A stretch of DNA of 64,000 bases from positions 5,599,001 through 5,663,000 of the forward strand of contig NZ_CP162553.1 of NCBI RefSeq assembly GCF_040939785.1. Direction: 5' to 3'. The translations under genes were made by a program, and so were the position numbers. Positions 24,855 through 33,575 of this stretch are shown here, piece after piece. The notes beneath the pieces were generated by a model. It worked only from the letters and a program-made list of their open reading frames with translations, was not told where the DNA came from and searched no databases. This DNA is from Bradyrhizobium lupini. Lineage in GTDB: Bacteria; Pseudomonadota; Alphaproteobacteria; Rhizobiales; Xanthobacteraceae. Position 1 is the first letter of the stretch, and every line of letters begins with the position of its first letter.

Positions 24855-26516
24855 ATGGCTAGCATCGTGTTGGGAATTGTCATTTCCATTTTACTATCGA
24901 CACAAGCCTCCGCAGATCAGGTCGGTGACGCCGCGTCCGACCTGGTTCCTTCGCTGGTGCGCTGGTCCATCACGTTGTTGGGCCTGGTGGTGGCAGGCCG
25001 GTTGGCCTGGCAGGCTTTTGGCCGCGCGGTCAACATTGCCGAAGTCCCGACTTTCCCGCGATACATGACGACCCGGCAGCAGTATCGATTGGGCGGGTTC
25101 ATCTTTGTCGTATTCTCATGCGGCTTCTTCCTTCTTCTCATCCATGAGAACCGCGACGTCATTGCCCTGGCGCCGCTGGTTCCTGCATTTCCGGTAGCCT
25201 TCATAGAGGCTGCGAAAAGTCAGTCTGCTCCGTACCTGACCGTCGTCGCCGCAATGGGGATCGTGTATCTGTTCCTCCTGACGAAGGAGGCTCAATGGAA
25301 CGTCCTGCTGATGGTGCGCGATGTGATCCAGAGCTGGATCAGCGTGCCTCAGCTCGCGAAGCAGATCATGGCGCAAATCCGCTTTTCGCTGCGTGTGCCG
25401 CAGGAGGTGCTCTCGAAAGTCATCGCGAATTCTCCGGATGTCGTCGATCAGGACTTCCGCAAGGATCCGAACACCCCGGATCGGATGTGGGCGGAAATCT
25501 GTTACATGAAATGGTGGCTGACGCAGGGACGCGACACCGGAGATGACGCCACCTTCTTCACCGAGGACAGCTTTGGTTTCGACAAGCTGATGGCAGACTT
25601 CCAGCAGGGGGCGCCGACGATGAGCCAGTGGAAGGCTGGGACGTTGACGGGCCTTGCTGCGCCCCAGGCCACGCAACTGATCAAGGACCTCTACAACCGA
25701 TTTGCCCGGCTTGTCGCGTGTTACCTGATCTATCGCAACGGCTCCCGCATCGACCTGCGCAACGAGGCCAGCAAATTCGGCATCGAAATCGATGCGCCCA
25801 TTCACGACAATCCGCTACGGTACTGGATCGTCTATATCATTGCCTTGATCTGCTCCGTTTATCTGGGCGTGACCATTTCGGCCGTGATTTATGACGTGCT
25901 GCAAGGCAGAGGCGTCGTCTGGGCGCAGGACCCCAATCGCTCCATTGCATGGGTCATGTATTCGCTTTGCAATTATGGATTGGCAATCGTCGTCGTTCTC
26001 TTGCTTCGATTTGCGATGTCGTCTCTGGGAAGCGATTCAGATCAGTCCCACCTCACCACTTATTGCTGGAGCTTCCTGGTCGCGCTCGCCGTAGGGCCCG
26101 CTGGTCTGACGTTGGCCGTGCATAACTTTGGCGAGGGCAATTTGCGGGAAATGTCCCTCGCCAGCCTTTACTTTGCGATGTTGCGGTGGGGCCTCGGGCC
26201 GGCGCTCGTGACAGTCTATATTTCGTACTATCTCGACAGGCAGAGCTGCTCCGATCTGCCGGACATCGACAATTCGATGCGAACGGTCGCGTGGCGGCTG
26301 TTCAATTGCTTCGGCTTTGCGGCAACCAATGTGTTCTTGCTTCTGCCCCAACTGCTGTCGCTGATGGCACAGGAGGGGGCAATCTGGGAAACCAATAAGC
26401 TGCGCTTCATTGCGGCTGGGACGACGTTCTGCCTGGCATTCGGCCTCGCATTGGCCGCGCAGTTCGCGCTCAAGAAGGAGCGGATTGGAACGGTGCTGGC
26501 GCATAAACCGGCTTGA
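24855..26516 (+). CDS. Large unrecognised membrane protein
   Basis: This 553-residue protein has an N-terminal hydrophobic/signal-like segment ending QASADQ. Hydrophobic helices follow near 32-50, 78-98, 125-142, 325-350, 365-388, 400-420, 435-455, 485-505 and 520-540, with a soluble segment of about 180 residues between (roughly 145-320; WAEICYMKWWLTQGRDTGDD is characteristic). I know no family with this layout. GGGAG precedes ATG 24855. It stands alone between two copies of a dispersed repeat, which suggests an acquired or relocated gene. No function is assigned. Confidence 0.75.
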   Translation: MASIVLGIVISILLSTQASADQVGDAASDLVPSLVRWSITLLGLVVAGRLAWQAFGRAVNIAEVPTFPRYMTTRQQYRLGGFIFVVFSCGFFLLLIHENRDVIALAPLVPAFPVAFIEAAKSQSAPYLTVVAAMGIVYLFLLTKEAQWNVLLMVRDVIQSWISVPQLAKQIMAQIRFSLRVPQEVLSKVIANSPDVVDQDFRKDPNTPDRMWAEICYMKWWLTQGRDTGDDATFFTEDSFGFDKLMADFQQGAPTMSQWKAGTLTGLAAPQATQLIKDLYNRFARLVACYLIYRNGSRIDLRNEASKFGIEIDAPIHDNPLRYWIVYIIALICSVYLGVTISAVIYDVLQGRGVVWAQDPNRSIAWVMYSLCNYGLAIVVVLLLRFAMSSLGSDSDQSHLTTYCWSFLVALAVGPAGLTLAVHNFGEGNLREMSLASLYFAMLRWGLGPALVTVYISYYLDRQSCSDLPDIDNSMRTVAWRLFNCFGFAATNVFLLLPQLLSLMAQEGAIWETNKLRFIAAGTTFCLAFGLALAAQFALKKERIGTVLAHKPA

Positions 26517-26546
26517 CGCCAGATATGGTCGGTCGTGGCGATGATG

Positions 26547-26584
26547 GCATCATGCTCCTGTTTTGCCCGACGGAGCAACTGGCG
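26547..26584 (+). repeat. Dispersed repeat copy B
   Basis: This is the better-preserved copy of the repeat at 24598. It continues through CGATTTTCGCACAAG and CTACTGTGCATGGGGTTG to about 26675. From memory, such CATCATGCTCCTGTTTTGCC elements recur between genes in Bradyrhizobium chromosomes, but I cannot confirm that here. Confidence 0.6.
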
Positions 26585-26685
26585 CAGCCCTGCGGCCGGA
26601 CGATTTTCGCACAAGTGTAAGTCATTGATTTCACAACACCCGTCTACTGTGCATGGGGTTGTTTTCGCAGTTTTTTGTTTGGGGC

Positions 26686-28558
26686 CTACCCCGCCCCGAA
26701 CGCGACCGCGACATTGTAGGTCAGAAGGCTCGCGGCATAGGCCAGCACCAGCATGTAGAAGAAGGTGACGGCCATCCAGGTCCAGCTTCCGGTCTCGCGC
26801 CGGATCACGGCCAGCGTCGATGCGCATTGCGGGGCAAAGATGTACCAGGCAAGCATCGACAGCGCGGTCGCGAGCGACCATTTCGTCGCCAGCACCTGGC
26901 CGATCTGCTCGGCCGCTTCCTTGCCGCCTTCGATCGCATAGACGGTGCCGAGCGCCGCGACCGCGACCTCGCGCGCCGCCATGCCGGGGATCAGCGCGAC
27001 CGCGATCTGCCAATTGAAGCCGACCGGCGCCAGCAGCGGCTCGAGTGCCTTGCCGATGATCGCAGCGAGGCTGAAATCGATCGCCGGTTCGGTTGCGCCT
27101 GCGGGCGGCTGCGGGAACGAGGCCAGGAACCAGATCAGCACCATCATCGAGAAGATCGTGGTGCCGGCGCGGTGCAGGAACATCTTGGCCCGCGTGTAGA
27201 CGCCGATCGCGATCGATTTCAGCCGCGGCATCTTGTAGTCCGGCAGCTCCAGCATGAACGGCGCCGGCGCATAGTCGCGCAGCATGAAGAATTTGATGAG
27301 AAACGAGACCAGCAGCGCGCTGATGATGCCGGCAGCGTAGAGGCCGAACATCACGAGGCCCTGGAGGTTGATGAAGCCCCAGACGTCTTTGGCCGGAATG
27401 AAGGCGGAGATGATCAGCGTGTAGACGGGAATGCGCGCCGAGCAGGTCATCAGCGGCGCGATCAGGATCGTGGTCAGCCGGTCGCGCTTGTTGTCGATCA
27501 CGCGCGTCGCCATGATGCCGGGGATGGCGCAGGCGAAGCTCGACAGCAGCGGAATGAAGGCGCGGCCGTGCAGGCCGGCGCCGCCCATGATGCGGTCCAT
27601 CAGGAACGCGGCGCGCGCCATGTAGCCGAAATCTTCCAGCAGCAGGATAAACAGGAAGATGATGATGATCTGCGGCAGGAACACGACGACGCTGCCGACG
27701 CCTGAGATCACGCCGTTCTGAAGGAAGCTCTGCAGCAGGCCTGCGGGTAAGGTCGCGTGCACGAACTCGCCGAGGGAGGTCGAAGCCGGAATTGAGCAAC
27801 TCCATCAGCGGCTGCGCCCAGGCGAACACCGCCTGGAACATCACGAACAGGATCGCCGCGAGCACGATCAGCCCCCCGACGGGATGCAGCACGACCGCGT
27901 CGATCCGCGCCGTCCAGGTGTCGGGCCGGCTGGGCAGGCTGACGCAGTCGGCGATGATGCGGTCGGCTTCGCGCTGGGTGGCGCGCAAGTCGGCCACGCT
28001 GAGCGCCCGCCAATTGTTCTCTCCCGGCTCGGCGGCGAGCTTTGCCGAAATCTCGTCGGTCAGCGACAGCAGGTCGGCCGTGCCGCCCTTGCGCACCGCG
28101 ATCGAGGTGACCACGGGCACGCCGAGCTCCTTGGCGAGCCGCTCGACGTCGACAGTGATGCCGCGGCGGGTCGCGATGTCGAACATGTTGAGCACGAGGA
28201 TCATCGGCCGGCCGGTGCGCTTGAGCTCCAGCAGCAGGCGGATGGTCAGGCGCAGATTAGTCGAGTCCGCCACGCACAGCACGAGGTCGGGCACGATCTC
28301 GCCGGTGGCCTTGCCGAGCACGAAGTCCCGGGTGATCTCCTCGTCCGGGCTCCGTCCGCGCAGCGAATAGGTGCCCGGCAGGTCGACCACGGAGACCTGG
28401 CGTCCCAAGGGCGTGACGAAGAAGCCTTCCTTGCGCTCGACGGTGACGCCGGGATAGTTCGCGACCTTCTGCCGGCTGCCGGTCAGCGCATTGAACAGCG
28501 AGGTCTTGCCGCTGTTTGGCGTGCCGACCAGGGCGAGATGCAGCAGGGGTGCTTCCAT
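26686..28558 (-). pseudogene. feoB: Ferrous iron transporter B, frameshifted
   Basis: FeoB imports Fe2+ across the inner membrane. The N-terminal G domain is intact: GTPNSGKTS (G1), YPGVTVE, DLPGTYS (G3) and NMFD (G4). The membrane part shows Gate motifs, including CAIPGIMATR and MTCSARIPVYTL. The frame breaks at GGG 27774-27776: removing one base changes GFDLPRRVRARD to GFDLLGEFVHATLPAG and joins the two parts into 623 residues ending at 26686. Without correction the frame reads on antisense into the upstream membrane-protein gene. It lies 20 bases after feoA. This is a likely one-base error, or an inactive Feo system. Confidence 0.92.
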
Positions 28559-28578
28559 GGAATTGGGGTCCGGTCGCT

Positions 28579-28854
28579 TCAGGCGACGATAATGGCCATG
28601 GCTTCGCGACGGCGGACCGCGATGGTGATGCTGTCGACCCGCACGGCGATCGGGTCGCGGCCGACCAACCCCTCGTGCAGGATCTCGACCCGCGCGCCCT
28701 CGACGAAGCCGAGCTCGATCAGCCGACTCTCGAGTTCGATGTCCGAGAGTGCCGAGCCTGCGTCCTTGGGGGAAAGGTGCTGGATGACGCCGGTATAGCC
28801 GCGCTGGGCCAGGCCCAGCGGCATCTGCGGACGCGTATCATGGATGTCGGTCAT
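28579..28854 (-). CDS. feoA: Ferrous iron transport protein A
   Basis: This 91-residue SH3-like cytosolic protein begins MTDIHDTRPQMPLGLAQRG. It carries the conserved LIELGFVEGARVEILHEG segment and ends with IAVRRREAMAIIV, the hallmark of FeoA, which assists FeoB. It is the first gene of feoAB. The start may be 28869. A possible iron-responsive dyad lies 60 bases upstream. Confidence 0.93.
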   Translation of the reverse strand: MTDIHDTRPQMPLGLAQRGYTGVIQHLSPKDAGSALSDIELESRLIELGFVEGARVEILHEGLVGRDPIAVRVDSITIAVRRREAMAIIVA

Positions 28855-28913
28855 GCCCTGTATTTTCAACGCAGGGCATCGAGGTCAAGCGCGCTCGGTC
28901 GCTGAAACTGCAC

Positions 28914-28931
28914 CTTAGAGTGATTTTAAAG
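28914..28931 (-). promoter_or_regulatory. Possible Irr/ICE-type iron control element
   Basis: On the minus strand CTTTAAAATCACTCTAAG is an imperfect, AT-rich dyad in an otherwise GC-rich region, 60 bases upstream of feoA. It resembles the TTTAGAA-n-TTCTAAA form of iron control elements bound by Irr in Bradyrhizobium, but only the outer bases and a few others match. Confidence 0.3.
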
Positions 28932-28994
28932 TACCAGCTTCGTGACAGAAGCGATCGGCGCCAGGATCGGCATCAAGGATCGGCGCAAAGACGG

Positions 28995-29249
28995 CTACTG
29001 GGCCGGGACCTTTTCCGCCTGGATGGCGGCCATGGCGCGGCTCTTGAAGTAGTCGAGCACGAACAGGCGGATCGCCGAGGACAGATTGCCCTGCTGGCGG
29101 TTGCTGTCGATCTCGCCGACCAGCTCGGACAGCGTCATGTTGCGCAGGCCCGAGATCTCCTTCATGCCGTTCCAGAACGCCTCTTCCAGGCTGACACTGG
29201 TCTTGTGGCCGGCGACGACGATCGACCGTTTCACGACGGGCGACTTCAT
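28995..29249 (-). CDS. Ribbon-helix-helix domain protein
   Basis: This 84-residue protein begins MKSPVVKRSIVVAGHKTSVS. It has the pattern of the alphaproteobacterial ribbon-helix-helix family (strand VVKRSIVVAGHKTSVSLE, then helices EAFWNGMKEISGLRN and SAIRLFVLDYF). It is a probable DNA-binding protein. Its ATG overlaps the stop of the DUF4169 gene as ATGA, so the two are translationally coupled. Confidence 0.85.
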   Translation of the reverse strand: MKSPVVKRSIVVAGHKTSVSLEEAFWNGMKEISGLRNMTLSELVGEIDSNRQQGNLSSAIRLFVLDYFKSRAMAAIQAEKVPAQ

Positions 29250-29434
29250 GGCTGCTCCTCGCAATCGATCCGGTGCTGGTCCAGGTGCGTCTTCGCCTGA
29301 TCCGCGCGCGTCTCCTCCGCCGACCGCTCCGCCTTCGTGCGGCCGAACTTCGTTCGGTTGGCGTCCGCCTGCTTCGCCGTGGCTTCCCGCTCGGCGCGCT
29401 TCCGGAAACGATTCAGGTTGATGACGTTCGCCAT
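29246..29434 (-). CDS. DUF4169 family protein
   Basis: This 62-residue highly charged protein begins MANVINLNRFRKRAEREATA, the typical DUF4169 N-terminus, and is mostly a single basic/acidic helix. It overlaps the RHH gene by four bases. Its function is unknown, but the tight pairing suggests the two act together. Confidence 0.85.
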   Translation of the reverse strand: MANVINLNRFRKRAEREATAKQADANRTKFGRTKAERSAEETRADQAKTHLDQHRIDCEEQP

Positions 29435-29710
29435 GTCGCGTCTCCATCATCCGATCCTCCGTGGGCAGGATGAAACATTCAGAAACTGTGCGCCGAATTG
29501 CGCCCGATGAGACTTGATCGCCATTCGCTTGTCCTCGTCAATCGACCCTTGGGCCATCAAACGATGAATTCCGCCCCGTGGGGGCGGAGGGGCTACGTAA
29601 CACGCAATCCCGCCGCGACATTGACGGTAATCAAATCCCGTCCTTTAAGCCCTACATTTAATGGAGCTAGGGGCTCCGTATCATTACGGATGGCTATCGG
29701 AATTCGGAAT

Positions 29711-31156
29711 TTATCCCGGGCTGGTCATCTTCTCGGGGCGCACCAGGCGGTCGAATTCCTCGCTTGAGACGAAGCCAAGCCGCAGCGCCTCTTCCTTCAG
29801 GGTGGTGCCGTTGGCATGCGCCGTCTTGGCCACCTTGGCCGCGTTGTCGTAGCCGATCTTGGGGGCGAGCGCCGTCACCAGCATCAGCGAGCGCTGCATC
29901 AGTTCCTTGATGCGCTTCTCGTCGGCGCGGATGCCGCTGACGCAATGCTCGGTGAAGGAGCGCGCGGCGTCCGCCATCAGCCGGATCGAGTGCAGCATGT
30001 TGTAGGCCAGTACGGGCTTATAGACGTTGAGCTCGAAATGGCCCTGGCTGCCGGCGACCGTGATCGCGGTGTGATTGCCGAACACCTGGCAGCACACCAT
30101 CGTCATCGCCTCGCACTGCGTCGGATTGACCTTGCCCGGCATGATCGAGGAGCCCGGCTCGTTCTCCGGCAGCATGAGTTCGCCGAGGCCCGAACGCGGA
30201 CCCGATCCGAGCAGGCGGATGTCGTTGGCGATCTTGAACAGGCCTGTCGCGACCGAATTGATGGCGCCGTGCGCCGATACATAGGCGTCGTTCGAAGCCA
30301 GCGCCTCAAATTTGTTGGCCGCGCTGGTGAACGGCAGCTTGGTAATCCCGGCAACGTGCTTTGCGAACAGTTTTGCAAAGCGCGGCTTCGAATTGAGGCC
30401 GGTGCCGACGGCGGTGCCGCCCTGCGCCAGCGGATAGAGCTCCTTCACCGCGACCTTGAGCCGGGCGATGCCGCTTTCGACCTGTGCGGCATAGCCGGAA
30501 AATTCCTGGCCGAGCGTCAACGGCGTCGCGTCCTGGGTGTGGGTGCGGCCGATCTTGACGATCTTTGCGAACTCCTTCTCCTTCTTGCGCAGTGCACGCA
30601 GCAATTCGCCAAGGGCAGGGACCAGATCGGCGGTAATGCGGCTTGCCGCCGCGATATGCATCGCGGTCGGGAACGAGTCGTTCGACGACTGGCTCATGTT
30701 GACGTGATCGTTGGGATGCACCGGCTTCTTGGCGCCAAGCTCGCCGCCCAGGATCTCATTGGCGCGGTTGGCGATGACCTCGTTGAGATTCATGTTGCTC
30801 TGGGTGCCCGAGCCGGTCTGCCACACCACCAGCGGAAAATGATCGTCCAGCTTGCCCTCGATCACCTCGCGCGCAGCGCGGATGATGGCGTTGGCGCGGC
30901 GCTGGTCGAGCAAACCGAGCTCCTGGTTGGACTGCGCTGCGGCGAGCTTGACGATGCCGAGCGCATGCACGAGCGAGATCGGCATGCGATCGATGCCGAT
31001 GCGAAAATTCTGGCGCGAGCGTTCGGTCTGCGCGCCCCAATAACGATCGGCGAGGACCTCGATCGGGCCGAAGCTGTCGGTCTCGGTGCGGGTCGCCGGG
31101 CGCGAGGAGCCGTCGGTCTTCGAGGGGGAAGTCTTCGAGAGGGAAGTTTTGGCCAT
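29711..31156 (-). CDS. fumC: Fumarate hydratase class II
   Basis: This is a 481-residue iron-independent fumarase of the TCA cycle (fumarate + water to malate, cytosol). Seen are [14 protein letters not shown] near residue 120, [14 protein letters not shown] near 155 and the superfamily signature [13 protein letters not shown] near 335. About 20 Ser/Thr/Lys-rich residues at the N-terminus come before the usual FGPIEV start and are longer than in enteric FumC. ATG 31156 is taken; ATG 31168 is possible. It is a single gene. Confidence 0.95.
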   Translation of the reverse strand: MAKTSLSKTSPSKTDGSSRPATRTETDSFGPIEVLADRYWGAQTERSRQNFRIGIDRMPISLVHALGIVKLAAAQSNQELGLLDQRRANAIIRAAREVIEGKLDDHFPLVVWQTGSGTQSNMNLNEVIANRANEILGGELGAKKPVHPNDHVNMSQSSNDSFPTAMHIAAASRITADLVPALGELLRALRKKEKEFAKIVKIGRTHTQDATPLTLGQEFSGYAAQVESGIARLKVAVKELYPLAQGGTAVGTGLNSKPRFAKLFAKHVAGITKLPFTSAANKFEALASNDAYVSAHGAINSVATGLFKIANDIRLLGSGPRSGLGELMLPENEPGSSIMPGKVNPTQCEAMTMVCCQVFGNHTAITVAGSQGHFELNVYKPVLAYNMLHSIRLMADAARSFTEHCVSGIRADEKRIKELMQRSLMLVTALAPKIGYDNAAKVAKTAHANGTTLKEEALRLGFVSSEEFDRLVRPEKMTSPG

Positions 31157-31255
31157 GAGCACATCCATTCCGCCGCGCGAAATGCCGCGCGGCCTCATCA
31201 TGTGCCTCTATATAGGGAGTTTGGCCGCCTGCGACGGGCGCCGACCCGATCTAGA

Positions 31256-31771
31256 TCATTTCTTGCGGAAACGATCCAATCGCACGACTTCGGCGCCGCC
31301 CTGGTTCGGAGCCGCCGGCTCCTCAGTGCCTTCCGCAGGGTCAGTGGCAGGGGCTACCGCGACCGCGGACGGGGCGGGAGCGGCCGGCAAGGTCTCGGCC
31401 GAGACGTCGGCGACATCGGAGGTGTCGAACTGGAGGCCGAATTTCACGGACGGATCAAGGAAGCTCTTGATGGCGCTGAACGGCACGATCAGCCGCTCCG
31501 GAATGCCGCCGAAAGACAGGCCGACCTCGAAGCGGTCCTCGAGCACGGTCAAATCCCAGAACTGGTGCTGCAGGATGATCGTCATCTCTTCTGGATATTG
31601 GGCCAGCAGCCGCGACGACAGCTTCACGCCCTCCGCCTTCGACACGAAGGTGATGAAGAAATGATGCTCGCCGGGTAGTCCCTGGGACGCGGCGTCGGTC
31701 AGCACCTTGCGCAACACGCCGCGCAGCGCGTCGCGGGCCAGCACATCGTATCGGATATGATCGGTCGCCAT
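31256..31771 (-). CDS. sspB: SspB-family ClpXP adaptor
   Basis: This 171-residue protein begins MATDHIRYDVLARDALRGVL. It has the SspB-alpha fold motif stretch FFITFVSKAEGVKLSSRLLA and GLSFGGIPERLIVPFSAI. It ends with a Pro/Ala-rich linker and a short basic EVVRLDRFRKK tail, the typical ClpX-binding end. SspB tethers ssrA-tagged substrates to ClpXP. The ssrA gene lies about 100 bases upstream on the same strand, so tag and adaptor genes are neighbours. Confidence 0.93.
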   Translation of the reverse strand: MATDHIRYDVLARDALRGVLRKVLTDAASQGLPGEHHFFITFVSKAEGVKLSSRLLAQYPEEMTIILQHQFWDLTVLEDRFEVGLSFGGIPERLIVPFSAIKSFLDPSVKFGLQFDTSDVADVSAETLPAAPAPSAVAVAPATDPAEGTEEPAAPNQGGAEVVRLDRFRKK

Positions 31772-31869
31772 GGTGGTCCTGTTGCATTCCAGGAGCTGGG
31801 CCCTGCCGGCCCGACTCGCCAAGTCGCAATAGTACCGCGCCTGACGGGTCAGCAGGAGTCCCCGCGGGG

Positions 31870-32222
31870 TAGGAAATAAGAGGTAAGTGGAGGCTTCTGT
31901 TGCCAGGTGCCTCCGAACCCCGCCTAACGGAGCTTAACCCGTTAGGACTTCAGAATGGTCTTTCAAACTGCGTTACGCAGCCTGAGCAACCGGAGCAAAG
32001 TTGTCGTTGGCAACTATTGCATAGCCCGATAACGGCGGAACAATACCGGGAAAAAGAACGCCCTTTACGCCCTCGTCGATCCTATTTCGCCCCCGCCAAA
32101 GCCCGCTTTCAGGGCCAGCCCGCTGATGGGCTTTGGTGGAGGCGCCGGGTACCGCCCCCGGGTCCGAATGGTTTATTGCGACGACCGTTTATTTCCATAG
32201 CCGGCGAACCGGCACTCCCAAT
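31870..32222 (-). ncRNA. ssrA: tmRNA, circularly permuted two-piece type
   Basis: Read on the minus strand, an acceptor piece ends CGCCTCCACCA (3' CCA at 32134). An intervening segment of about 39 bases follows, and then the coding piece begins GGGGGCGAAATAGGATCGAC at 32094. GGGGGCG pairs with CGCCTCC, including the G3-U wobble that marks alanine charging. Downstream is the tag frame GCC...TAA (32011-31973). A strong CCTAACGG/CCGTTAGG stem (31925-31944) follows. This order (acceptor before coding) is the permuted arrangement known in Alphaproteobacteria, with excision of the intervening segment giving two RNAs. Outer ends are approximate. Confidence 0.92.
31973..32011 (-). other. tmRNA tag reading frame ANDNFAPVAQAA
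   Basis: The resume codon GCC at 32011-32009 follows AATAGTT and starts ANDNFAPVAQAA, ended by TAA at 31973. With the alanine from charged tmRNA the tag is AANDNFAPVAQAA. The first residues (AANDN) are those recognised by SspB-alpha and the last (AQAA) resemble ClpX signals. Confidence 0.92.
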
Positions 32223-32336
32223 ATAGGGGGCAAACGTTTCAAATAACAGGTGTTTCGAGCGATCATTCCGAGGTTCCCTCTGGATAGGTTCCCGGCAGGC
32301 TTGGCCGCCTGCCGGCCGGCGTTCTAAGCTCCTGAC

Positions 32337-32953
32337 ATGTCCGAGGATTCCGCACCGGTCGCGCAACAACCAGTTCAAGAGCCGGACGGTCCAGCCACCA
32401 GCGCCGTTCCGCCGGGCTTGCTCGCGCTGTTCCTCGCCTTCGCCAGGATGTCGCTGGCGGGCTTCGGAGGGTTTTGGTATTCGCCCGGCAGGCCATCGTC
32501 GAGCAGCACCGCTGGATGACGGCGGACGAGTTCAACGAGACTTTTGCGCTCTGCCATTTCCTGCCCGGGCCCAACATCGTCAATCTCTCGATGGTGTTCG
32601 GCGCGCGGCTGCGCGGGATCGCCGGCGGCATTGCCGCCTTTGCAGGGCTGTTGCTGCCGCCCACGCTGATCATGACGGTGCTCGCGATCATCTACGCCCG
32701 GTTCGGCGATGTGGACGTGCTGCGCCGCATCCTCGCGGGCATTTCCTGTGCGGCCGTCGGCCTCTTGATCGCGGTGGTCTTCCGGATGATGACGCCGCTG
32801 CTCAAGCGGCTGGACGCCTTGGCGCTCATCCTGATGCTGGGCGTGTTCCTCGCCATCGGCGTCCTTCGCCTGCCGCTCCAGGCCGTGCTTTTGGTCGCGA
32901 TCCCCGTCAGCGTCGGCGCCACTTTCCTGATGCGGCGGAAGGTAGCAGCATGA
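32337..32953 (+). pseudogene. chrA: Chromate transporter domain protein 1 (short ChrA), frameshifted
   Basis: This is a short CHR-family membrane protein: FLAFARMSLAGFGG near residue 30, then QAIVEQHRWMTADEFNETFALCHFLPGPN and further hydrophobic helices. The frame breaks at GGG 32469-32471; adding one G restores AGFGGVLVFARQAIVE and gives 205 residues, the size of a normal half-ChrA. It overlaps the second half-gene by four bases (ATGA). Two-gene ChrA systems export chromate or related anions. It is a likely one-base error. Confidence 0.88.
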
Positions 32954-33480
32954 ACGCGGAGAACCCGATCTGGGGGCTGATCTCGACCTTCGGTCTGATG
33001 TCGCTGTTCGCGGTCGGCGGTGCCGCGGCGGCGGTGCCCGAGATGCACCGCATCGCGGTCGATGTGCATCACTGGATGACCGACAAGCAGTTCGCCGATG
33101 CCTATGCGATCGCGCAGCTCTCACCAGGTCCGAATGTGCTTATCGTCACGTTGATCGGCTATGCTGTCGCCGGCATCCCCGGCGCCCTGGCGGCGACTTT
33201 GGCCATGTGCCTGCCCACCGCGTTGCTTGCCTATTATGTCAGCCGGCTCCTCAACCGGCCGAACCAATCGCGCTGGCCCGGGCTGATCCAGGCTGCACTG
33301 GTTCCGCTCTCGATCGGCCTGATGGCGGCGAGCGCCCTGATCCTCGCCGAGTCGACCGATCGTACGCTTGCTGCGCTGCTTCTGACCGCGACGGTTGCAT
33401 TGGTCGCATCCGTCTCGCGCATCAATCCACTATGGATTTTGCTCGTCGGGGGCTTGTTGGGTTTTGCTGGCATTGTGTAA
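32950..33480 (+). CDS. chrA: Chromate transporter domain protein 2 (short ChrA)
   Basis: This 176-residue membrane protein is the second half of the short-chain chromate ion transporter pair. Seen are LISTFGLMSLFAVGGAAAAVPEM, WMTDKQFADAYAIAQLSPGPN (the CHR motif, parallel to that of the first gene) and hydrophobic helices at about 85-105, 115-140 and 150-172. It starts within the end of the first gene. Confidence 0.92.
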   Translation: MNAENPIWGLISTFGLMSLFAVGGAAAAVPEMHRIAVDVHHWMTDKQFADAYAIAQLSPGPNVLIVTLIGYAVAGIPGALAATLAMCLPTALLAYYVSRLLNRPNQSRWPGLIQAALVPLSIGLMAASALILAESTDRTLAALLLTATVALVASVSRINPLWILLVGGLLGFAGIV

Positions 33481-33575
33481 TGAAAATGGCTAGGCAGGGA
33501 TCCGGGCGGGGGCATCGATTTCCAGCCGATTAGAACAACAGTGCTCGTGGCTTACGGGTCGCGGAGGAGACATGC

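Noticed and set aside
26228..26685. C-terminal continuation of the feoB frame into the next gene
   Set aside because: It results from reading past the frameshift at 27774; the true feoB end is 26686.
29571..29590. CCGCCCC/GGGGCGG hairpin downstream of fumC
   Set aside because: Short loop and high GC but no T-run on either strand; it may terminate fumC, but support is too weak to list as a feature.
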